Source: Cladopsammia gracilis
Taxonomy: Eukaryota > Cnidaria > Anthozoa > Scleractinia > Dendrophylliidae
DNA length: 64,000 nucleotides
Assembly (NCBI GenBank): GCA_022457155.1
Contig: JAJGOT010000476.1
Span: 245,001-309,000 of the forward strand
Direction of reading: 5' to 3'
Each line of letters starts with the position of its first letter. Position 1 is the stretch's first letter. Positions 62,301 through 64,000 of this stretch are shown here, piece after piece. The position numbers were made by a program, and so were the translations under genes. Below the pieces are notes generated by a model, which saw nothing but the letters and a program-made list of their open reading frames with translations, ran no database searches and was not told the DNA's origin.

Positions 62301-64000
62301 GCCAAGGCTTTTCGCCAAACTAGTATATTTGGTCTCGACCTTTTGGTATTCAAGACGTTTGTGGTAAATAAGAGACAAAGGCGTTTTTGGCAGAAATTGT
62401 TGAATTTTGGTTACAACTTTGATATATCGAGTGTAGCTAGGCGATTTAAAATTGTTCCAAACCAAAGAATTATATCTATTATAATTATATTCTGTTTTTA
62501 TTTATTATTTTCATTTCTTTAGTTTGGCTTTTATTGGCGAGCGAACAGCCTGCGCAAATAAATCACAGCAAACCCACCAGCGAGGCCAGCTGCTCAGCCA
62601 AAACAGCTAAATACGTATTCTCATGGTCTAACAGGAATCTTACAAGTGGGATTTACGCAGCGAGATGACGAAGCGAGATGCATGCACGTATTCAGAGTAA
62701 AGAGTTCTTTCCTTCAATTGTCAAAAAAGACAAAGGAAAAATAAAATAAAGCCTATTGAAATAGCGTTTCTCCACATTGTTTTCGTTCTCATGCTAGCTG
62801 AAAACATATTGAAACTTTAAAAGTAAGATCATCAATGTGTTGTATAATCTGAAAGACCACGCGCATGTGATCAGTTCAGATTAACTCTACGATCGTTACT
62901 GTACTGATGATCTTAAACTATTTATATTCGGTAAGTAATCTTCGGCTACGGATGGCAACGTTCACGTTTTCTCGTTATGTCTTGAAAAAATATCTGAAAG
63001 CCTTTTATGGCTATACTGTTAAGGAATGCTATTGTACTGTTTTAAAATTAACTTGTCAGGCTCACCCAAAAATTAAAGTGACGTTTCTTACCTTGGCTTG
63101 AGAATGCATTTACATCACTTCCGGTATACCTGGAGGTCTCGGTAGCTGCTACCAAGTTATTGTGGTTGAGAGGCGGAAGTTGCTGGTGATTTAATGGCGG
63201 GAGAAGAGCCTCATGCTCATGGCTCAAAGGATATGCATGCTGGAGAGGGGGAGACAGGGGAGGTTTACCAACGTAGTTCTGTATCATTTCACCTGGGTTA
63301 AGATATGGGTTAACATAAGGCTGGTTAGCAGTGGGCAAGTCAGGTATATTAAAGTCATTATTGTACGGAGGTTGGCTAGTTAAAGGATTACCATCGTCAA
63401 ATTCTGTACTGTTTCTTTGTCGATTATTAATTGTATTTAGCCTCAGATTCAGACCATTATTAACTGGATTTGTTTTTACCTGATTAAATCTCAAGCTCTG
63501 AGTTTGCATGTTTACATTTGACGCCAACTCGTTAGCTACTGGATTAGGTACAATGCGCTGGAATTCGTCCTCAGCTTTTGGTTGATAGATATTTACATTT
63601 GATAAATAAGGTAAGGATTGTTCCTGTGGCCTGCTCGGGCCTGAGTTAAAACTATTAATATTCTGATTAGCACCCAAGTTTGAGAACTGAAAAGTTGAGG
63701 TTGTATCAGGTGTGTTAGTTAAAAGCTGAGGTGTAGGATATCCGGTGTTTGTTAGTGAGTTTAACGTTGGGTTATTTTGTCCGTCAAAGGGATTTTCTCC
63801 CACCAGTGGAGAGTTAGATGGACCCGGACTGGGAACTTGAATTTGGAATCGTTGACTCTTATCAAAGTTGTTCACGGAAGCAGGTTTTGGGACGTTTGCC
63901 CTTGTTTCATCTAAAGCTTCCTCTAGGCCCATTTCTAGTTTCCCTAGCGAGTCCACAATTTCCTCTTTTTCTTTCGCAATTTCCTGCTTTAGCGATGCTT
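21280..64000 (-). CDS. Giant multidomain extracellular protein gene (5' end outside window), 35 exons
   Basis: Exons, high to low: 63092->64000, 60374-60495, 55038-55124, 54072-54182, 53530-53649, 52317-52476, 51645-52037, 50804-50967, 49879-50089, 46857-46955, 46544-46752, 45955-46068, 45496-45719, 44972-45054, 44033-44256, 43267-43439, 41821-42071, 41336-41657, 40281-40453, 38709-38913, 38384-38500, 32638-32810, 30982-31020, 29991-30107, 28884-29143, 27965-28214, 27669-27746, 26829-26900, 24743-24760, 24215-24331, 23558-23671, 23030-23350, 22279-22417, 21908-22010, 21280-21393. Each has an AG acceptor and GT donor, and all 34 junction phases agree, which is strong evidence for a single frame of about 2,127 residues. 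Domain order is disordered region, Pro-rich, CTLD x2, LamG-like x2, PA14 x2, Laminin_G_3, acidic linker, EGF, WSC, PLAT, stop. All are extracellular ligand-binding modules, so a secreted or matrix role is inferred. Signal peptide and start lie beyond the window. Single exons could be missed or alternative. Confidence 0.88.
23030..23671 (-). CDS. Two exons: linker and WSC domain
   Basis: Exon 23558-23671 is a basic, Pro/Lys-rich linker (phase 1-1). Exon 23030-23350 encodes a WSC domain of about 95 residues after a short acidic lead. Marks are VGCYKDDG, TQEDCVRSCALEEKGYSYFG, LQDADTCYCGHRYGKYG, LCNMPCKGNDKENCGG and NMVYFFGLG. The eight cysteines and the closing CGG...VY match the WSC family, a putative carbohydrate-binding domain in fungal wall sensors, polycystin-1 and kremen. 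Both exons are symmetrical. The long frame runs upstream of the acceptor, but the CTACAG acceptor and phase match show where coding begins. Confidence 0.93.
24215..24331 (-). CDS. Exon: EGF-like domain
   Basis: One phase 1-1 exon of 39 codons encodes a complete EGF-like domain with the six-cysteine pattern: CDPQPCENGAKC, then YRCKCTSDFTGRNC. The Gly and aromatic residues between Cys5 and Cys6 fit the family. The calcium-binding consensus at the N-terminal side is not present (NKCDPQ instead of D-x-N-E-C), so it is a non-calcium type. The intron on its 5' side holds a LINE 3' end and the (ATT)n array. Confidence 0.95.
24743..27746 (-). CDS. Three short exons: acidic Ser-Gly linker
   Basis: Exons 27669-27746 (26 codons), 26829-26900 (24 codons) and 24743-24760 (6 codons) are all phase 1-1. 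The first contains DSGFGSGSGDWDEQD, a Ser-Gly pair motif in an acidic setting that resembles glycosaminoglycan attachment sites. The second is acidic (YDKDEEADDEIQ). The third is an 18-base microexon (GSESTSG across both junctions). The first two have good splice signals and acidic content that matches; the microexon rests only on its splice sites and phase and is the least certain exon of the model. All three could be skipped in frame. Confidence 0.62.
25060..25465 (+). mobile_element. LINE 3' ends with (GTT)n tail
   Basis: The plus strand encodes LWNQFPLYIKQSPNLSDFRK at about 25096, then, after a junction, EEIRRMAQDREQWRRIVADC with a stop at about 25339. It closes with AATAAAG and a (GTT)4 tail at 25440-25465. 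Two different LINE types may be joined here. It lies in an intron of the giant gene, antisense to it. Confidence 0.65.
25622..25735. repeat. 27-bp tandem repeat, four copies
   Basis: The unit is GTGACTTTGGGTGACAGGGC followed by CTTTAAA. Period 27 keeps all frames open, which explains the repetitive frames on both strands. Confidence 0.9.
25940..26050. repeat. (ATT)n microsatellite
   Basis: Long ATT/ATG-containing array, nearly pure from about 25995 to 26050. Confidence 0.95.
26479..26615. mobile_element. MITE with GTGATCCTC...GAGGATCAC ends
   Basis: The left arm has GTGATCCTCACAGTGTGCTATCAACTT; the right arm is its complement, ending CCAGGATCAC. Beyond the right end it shares AAATTTCACTCATG with the longer relative at 42769-42991. 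Confidence 0.75.
27965..31020 (-). CDS. Four exons: linker plus Laminin_G_3-type domain
   Basis: Exon 30982-31020 is a 13-codon Gly/Pro/Ser linker (phase 1-1). Exons 29991-30107, 28884-29143 and 27965-28214 encode a concanavalin-like domain of the Laminin_G_3 type. It opens with VGLYPLNKAFGGKDAG, has GAYEFKGTADSFVEIPNDG, SMTILANVYPTG and WGVHLWQF in the middle exon, then LNEWNQVGATYDNTTG, VAQLWHNGKMV, IGARDGDDRRFAGKISCLQI and YDKALDEQQI. These are typical of the family, whose members bind glycans or matrix proteins. The donor after 28884 is GTTTGT and is formed by the first bases of a 40-bp minisatellite that fills the following intron. Confidence 0.92.
28240..28882. repeat. 40-bp minisatellite, about 16 copies, abutting a splice donor
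   Basis: The plus-strand unit is GGTTAAACACAAGAATCACA followed by AACATATGACAGAACAGCAA. Variation is mostly single bases. The right end of the array forms the first bases of the intron after exon 28884-29143 (minus GTTTGTGATT). Confidence 0.95.
29524..29752. mobile_element. MITE with TGTACA ends
   Basis: Left TGTACAAAAAAATGGATATG and following GAATATCGCCTATTTT are mirrored by the right end ...AAAATAGGCGATATTC to TGTACA. Internal GCGCGCCGCCATTTTGAAT is also paired. Confidence 0.82.
31386..31940 (-). mobile_element. Minus-strand LINE 3' fragment with (GTT)n tail
   Basis: Read on the minus strand, GPKLWNEIDERFKILTCFSF with KRDL is the usual RT C-terminus. The element ends in an AAC array on the plus strand (31389-31403). 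It lies in the intron between exons 30982-31020 and 32638-32810. Confidence 0.6.
31965..32146. mobile_element. MITE with 9-bp target duplication
   Basis: Terminal arms are CTGACTCGTCCCCAGTCGTC and its reverse complement. The direct repeat CTGATATGG flanks both sides (31956-31964 and 32147-32155). Nine-base duplications are typical for Mutator-like elements. GC content is well above the surroundings. Confidence 0.82.
32258..32605. repeat. 55-bp tandem repeat, six copies plus a partial
   Basis: The unit starts TAGTAGCTGAGATATCAACC, continues through TGTTGATCCCTCATAATTTT and closes GTCAGTAGTATTACT. It ends just before exon 32638-32810. Confidence 0.93.
32638..38913 (-). CDS. Three exons: PA14 domain 2
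   Basis: Exons 38709-38913 (205 bases), 38384-38500 (117) and 32638-32810 (173) encode the second PA14 domain. It starts GMIREIWQDIPG, has NYGSRIRGFFKAPETGLYRF and GELWLSSDE, and ends with GKYYYMEAYQKADKLADC and LSWRLPG. The first two exons add up to 322 bases, exactly the length of the single first exon of PA14 domain 1, and the last exon is 173 bases in both. The copies are thus co-linear, and one phase 2 intron (38501-38708) is present only here. The intron 32811-38383 contains the nested plus-strand gene. Confidence 0.92.
33950..34110 (+). mobile_element. Possible tRNA-derived SINE fragment
   Basis: GGGATGGCGGAGTAGTCAGAGG resembles a Leu/Ser-type tRNA head. It is followed by CCGGTTTTCCTCCTTC, which is also found in a similar element at 42545-42710. 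Confidence 0.4.
34650..35963 (+). CDS. Unrecognised gene nested in an intron, opposite strand; frame conflict near 35411
   Basis: An ATG at 34650 opens 255 codons ending in TAA at 35415-35417. The protein is Ser/Thr/Lys/Arg-rich, with a Cys cluster VCKKCHSHVNLC and a helical, charged middle (KLSKFATDLTSTQKLLKSL and following). A second frame, open from 35393, continues without break to a TCG|GTGAGT donor at 35489. It joins, in phase 0, an exon from 35829 (acceptor GATGCAG) that encodes about 44 residues and ends at TAA 35961-35963. Coding sense on both sides suggests one gene with a one-base frame difference between 35393 and 35417: an assembly error, a disabling mutation, or unrecognised splicing. 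A pyrimidine-rich acceptor (TTTTTGTACAG) 15 bases before the ATG hints at an untranslated first exon. I do not recognise the family. It lies in intron 32811-38383 of the giant gene. Confidence 0.6.
35964..38383. other. Intronic and downstream region of the nested gene
   Basis: No further exon was found on either strand. Candidate plus-strand poly(A) signals include AATAAA near 36468. A G-run (about 37877-37885) and AT-rich low-complexity sequence are the only other marks. Confidence 0.4.
40281..41657 (-). CDS. Two exons: PA14 domain 1
   Basis: Exons 41336-41657 (322 bases) and 40281-40453 (173 bases) encode a complete PA14 domain of about 165 residues. Landmarks are GLIREVWKELPG at the start, DYGSRVKGYFVAPETGNYTF (the central strand of PA14), SGELWMSS, and GKYYYIIGLQKGAESTDS, then LQWRMPG. 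PA14 is a beta-barrel found in bacterial toxins, glycosidases and eukaryotic adhesins, often binding glycans. Phases are 1-2 and 2-1. The intron between this domain and LamG-like domain B is short; the intron inside the domain holds a 74-bp tandem array. Confidence 0.92.
40667..41110. repeat. 74-bp tandem repeat, six copies
   Basis: The unit begins TTGGATACTGTAGACATAAT and includes CCTGGGGGTATTCCTGCTAG. Copies start at 40667, 40741, 40815, 40889, 40963 and 41037. It lies in the intron inside PA14 domain 1, preceded by a SINE-like stretch (about 40560-40660). Confidence 0.95.
41821..44256 (-). CDS. Three exons: LamG-like (ConA-fold) domain B
   Basis: Exons 44033-44256, 43267-43439 and 41821-42071 repeat the layout of domain A. 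Matching marks are the opening strand with YMWLLPKLQD, AVDGGVHLDGKESYLKVGNF, a Cys pair in CLHDPSKC, HYILDSGG, WQRVVLSWSLSDGLWLYTD and DFVVGRKN. Intron positions agree at the start (phase 1 to 0), but the middle differs: one exon here corresponds to one and a half exons in domain A, and the last intron of A is absent. Domain B is therefore an old tandem duplicate with intron change. The Cys pair close to the first strands is shared by both copies. Confidence 0.85.
42769..42991. mobile_element. MITE carrying a tRNA-like insert
   Basis: It has the same ends and right-hand flank as the MITE at 26479-26615 (GATCCTCGC..., ...GCGAGGATCAC), but the loop region contains a tRNA-like sequence at 42877-42947. 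Confidence 0.72.
42877..42947 (+). tRNA. tRNA-like sequence (anticodon GGT, Thr) - probably pseudogene
   Basis: The 71 bases fold as a full cloverleaf: acceptor GGCTTGG/TCAAGTC with two G-T pairs, D arm GCTT/GAGC, anticodon arm TTGCA/CGCAA with one mismatch, loop TCGGTAT, and T arm ATGGG/CCCGT around TTCGAAT. The base before the anticodon is C instead of the near-invariant T. Together with the MITE setting this argues for a tRNA-derived pseudogene or SINE head and not a working tRNA gene. Confidence 0.5.
43935..43970. repeat. (TAAA)n microsatellite
   Basis: About nine TAAA units within a LamG intron. Confidence 0.85.
44430..44470. repeat. (ATT)n microsatellite
   Basis: Pure array in the intron before exon 44033-44256. 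Confidence 0.85.
44972..46955 (-). CDS. Five exons: linker plus LamG-like (ConA-fold) domain A
   Basis: Exon 46857-46955 is a 33-codon phase 1-1 linker. Exons 46544-46752, 45955-46068, 45496-45719 and 44972-45054 then encode a LamG/concanavalin-like jelly-roll domain. Supporting marks are VDGGLQLNGIDAWLDAGDF (the usual first strand, with a Cys pair CLGDPDLC just after), YILDSSGNSRGVSIFI, and NEWQDIAMTWKKEEGLMLYVNG. The last is the standard W-x-x-(I/V)A-x-(T)W...YVNG strand of LamG_3-like domains. The domain closes with ARLTIGRK and a final strand. It is homologous to the next block (41821-44256) in order and motif. A role in binding glycans or matrix proteins is inferred from the family. Confidence 0.85.
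45168..45220. repeat. (CAT/CGT)n trinucleotide array
   Basis: Alternating blocks of ATC and GTC triplets in an intron. Confidence 0.85.
47067..48357. repeat. 46-bp minisatellite, 28 copies
   Basis: The unit is TACACTGGCCGGAGCCTTCA, then TGGATACGCACAGCTTATTA and CTACTT. It has no stop in any plus-strand frame, and 46 is not a multiple of three, so frames of up to 417 codons cycle through all three readings. It fills most of the intron 46956-49878 and is antisense to the gene. No start context, splice sites or non-repeat coding sequence support translation. Confidence 0.95.
48698..48840. repeat. Inverted-repeat element related to 15708-15837
   Basis: The arms contain ATATCAAACAC and GTGTTTCATCAGATATCC, with the complement at 48788-48840 (GGTGTTTGGATACCTGATGA). 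Confidence 0.7.
49245..49850. mobile_element. Possible element bounded by 25-bp direct repeats
   Basis: ACACTCAATTGAAAATTGCT at 49247 recurs with one change at about 49827. The interior has GGTTTTGGTTTTAC pieces and CCAATCACA motifs common in cnidarian MITEs. Boundaries are uncertain. Confidence 0.4.
49879..50967 (-). CDS. Two exons: C-type lectin domain 2
   Basis: Exons 50804-50967 and 49879-50089 together encode a second C-type lectin-like domain, split by one phase 0 intron just before the WIGY core. The N-terminal half carries CDKGW, GCYKLFKEKKTWEHALVSC and an acidic DDEET run. The second half has FWIGYNDIDNEGDWVWSD, TNWDDKSPNN and GKWHDEPC, then FICKK. The SPN-N stretch sits where EPN or QPD lies in sugar-binding CTLDs and WHD replaces WND, so it is closer to a calcium-binding lectin than domain 1. 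Outer phases are 1 and 1, as for domain 1, which suggests module duplication followed by intron gain or loss. Confidence 0.9.
50287..50312. repeat. (TA)n microsatellite
   Basis: About 12 TA units between two lectin exons. Confidence 0.9.
51645..52037 (-). CDS. Exon: C-type lectin domain 1
   Basis: A whole C-type lectin-like domain of 131 codons sits in one symmetrical phase 1-1 exon, the classic shuffled-module arrangement. Landmarks are the first Cys pair and CGAGW, FCYKEVFERKSWDNAHHTC, the WLGY version of the WIGL core, the loop region WSWSDSSLSVFTNWD, and the closing Cys residues in GKWKDASC and YLCKKK. The position of the EPN/QPD sugar-specificity motif is not canonical (KNDNGKGRDC) and WND is replaced by WKD. 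Calcium-dependent sugar binding is therefore uncertain, and a protein-binding CTLD is possible. Acceptor TTTTTAG and donor G|GTAAGG fit. Confidence 0.92.
52317..60495 (-). CDS. Five short Pro-rich exons with repeated P-P-E-G motif
   Basis: Exons 60374-60495, 55038-55124, 54072-54182, 53530-53649 and 52317-52476 link the disordered region to the first lectin domain. Three of them carry the same motif: IYPFTIPPEGEQ, PYPLPMPPEGSQ and WYPVPLPPEGQQ. That pattern suggests duplication of an ancestral exon. The other two are Gln/Ser/Ala-rich; the one at 53530 opens with four CAG codons. The last exon has two Cys (SCGEGDEFCPYP) and ends basic. The middle three are bounded by phase 0 on both sides, so they can be skipped or duplicated without a frame change. 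Function is unknown; an extended extracellular linker is the plausible reading. Introns between them hold the foldback element, a SINE and the 31-bp satellite. Confidence 0.78.
52577..52938 (+). mobile_element. tRNA-derived SINE, copy B
   Basis: The head has GGGCGCCAGTCTGTAGAGCG and a B box (GGGTTCGAATCCC); the body ends CACTGTGACAAAAGTGAG. Nearly identical to copy A at 2327-2692 apart from scattered base changes and loss of the first tRNA bases. It lies in the intron between exons 52317-52476 and 53530-53649. Confidence 0.82.
55203..57683. mobile_element. 2.48-kb foldback element with ATGA target duplication
   Basis: The ends are AGAGGGTCCTGAAGGGG and the complement CCCCTTCAAGACCCTCT, flanked by ATGA at 55199-55202 and 57684-57687. 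The two halves are inverted copies over most of their length, about 55330-55915 against 56670-57290 and 56200-56365 against 56490-56645. The left half carries an extra AT-rich segment at about 55915-56195. No transposase frame is visible, so it is non-autonomous. Confidence 0.88.
55915..56195. repeat. Cluster of GGAGTTA-TAACTCC palindromes
   Basis: At least eight copies or half-copies of GGAGTTATTTTAACTCC-like palindromes lie within 280 bases, including GGAGTTGAAATAACTCC. The segment is present in only one arm of the foldback element. Confidence 0.8.
57898..58535. mobile_element. Non-autonomous DNA transposon, Harbinger-like
   Basis: Left GTTCAAACGTCGAACGTTAC with ATGTGCCGAAC is mirrored by right GTTCGGCACATGTAAAGATC with GACGTTTGAA. 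A 120-codon plus-strand frame (57998-58360) has an RRRRLNMQMVLNHLVAAFAL stretch that resembles the N-terminus of Harbinger-type proteins. On the minus strand, 58424-58224 has CSSCLKNTKYTCLRCQEYFC, a zinc-binding-like Cys pattern. Which frame was once coding is unclear. Confidence 0.5.
58753..59931. repeat. 31-bp satellite, 38 copies, with higher-order pattern
   Basis: The unit is AGAATCCCAACTGGTGGAAG followed by GCTATTTACAT. Variants (TAC/TGC, AACTGG/AATTGG, CCCAAC/CCTAAC) recur in a fixed order, showing block duplication of about 5-7 units. Confidence 0.95.
59943..60074 (-). mobile_element. tRNA-derived SINE fragment (Leu/Ser-type head)
   Basis: On the minus strand GGCAGCGTGGTCGAGCGGTT is a typical class II tRNA start with A box. 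Later TGTTTCAAGTC and TGTTCAAATCC resemble B boxes. The acceptor stem does not close, so it is not a tRNA gene. It abuts the 31-bp satellite. Confidence 0.55.
60510..63090. other. Intron without recognised content
   Basis: Intron between the first two exons of the window. AT-rich; no exon in matching phase and no clear repeat found. Confidence 0.45.
63092..64000 (-). CDS. Exon: Glu/Lys-rich stretch then disordered Asn/Pro/Gln-rich region
   Basis: This is the most 5' exon in the window. It is open to the right edge (frame starts two bases in) and ends at an AAG|GTAAGA donor after 63092, phase 1. The first 30 or so residues are rich in Glu and Lys (for example KQEIAKEKEEIVDSLGKLE) and could form a short coiled coil. 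The remaining 270 residues are low complexity, rich in Asn, Pro, Gln, Ser and Leu, without Cys, and hold short repeated pieces such as LPPLNH. No domain is recognised. It probably acts as a flexible spacer between an upstream part and the lectin modules. A GTG at 63956 can be taken for a start, but the frame continues upstream, so it is internal. The exon is supported by the clean donor and the phase match to the next exon. Confidence 0.8.

Noticed and set aside
63092..63956. Start codon at 63956 as the N-terminus of the giant protein
   Set aside because: The codon is GTG and the frame stays open to the window edge with the same composition, so the exon continues upstream.

Overview
The window looks like nuclear DNA from an animal, most likely an anthozoan cnidarian such as a stony coral or sea anemone. 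The evidence is spliceosomal introns with GT..AG ends, AT-rich sequence, a mosaic extracellular protein of a type common in cnidarians, and abundant LINE, Gypsy, Crypton, SINE and MITE relics. The species assignment is inference; I could not run a search.

The right two thirds (about 20.8 kb to the right edge) hold one very large minus-strand gene, cut by the right edge at its 5' side. I could chain 35 exons from >64000 down to a TAG stop at 21280-21282. Every exon joins its neighbour in a compatible reading phase, giving about 2,127 residues in the window. The order from the N-terminal side is: a short Glu/Lys-rich stretch and a disordered Asn/Pro/Gln-rich region; short Pro-rich exons repeating a P-P-E-G motif; two C-type lectin domains; two diverged LamG-like domains; two PA14 domains; a Laminin_G_3-type domain; an acidic Ser-Gly linker; an EGF domain; a WSC domain; and a C-terminal PLAT domain. 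No membrane segment is visible after PLAT. The likely product is a secreted or matrix carbohydrate-binding and adhesion protein.

A second, unrecognised gene is nested on the plus strand in the large intron at 32811-38383 (coding 34650-35963). It has one long exon and one short exon, with a one-base frame conflict near 35393-35417.

The left third (about 1-20 kb) has no convincing host gene and is mainly nested transposon debris. A minus-strand Gypsy-type retroelement (about 3.2-10.97 kb) is split in its integrase by a 5'-truncated LINE (about 4.08-7.76 kb). That LINE is itself split by a block (about 4.49-6.43 kb) holding a MITE, a Crypton tyrosine-recombinase relic and a perfect hairpin, and it also carries a plus-strand LINE tail.

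The introns of the large gene carry six minisatellites or tandem arrays (periods 27, 31, 40, 46, 55 and 74 bp), a 2.5-kb foldback element with a 4-bp target duplication, tRNA-derived SINEs, a MITE containing a tRNA-like cloverleaf, and several LINE 3' ends. One 40-bp array runs into the 5' splice site of a LamG exon, so each repeat unit carries a copy or near-copy of that splice-site sequence.
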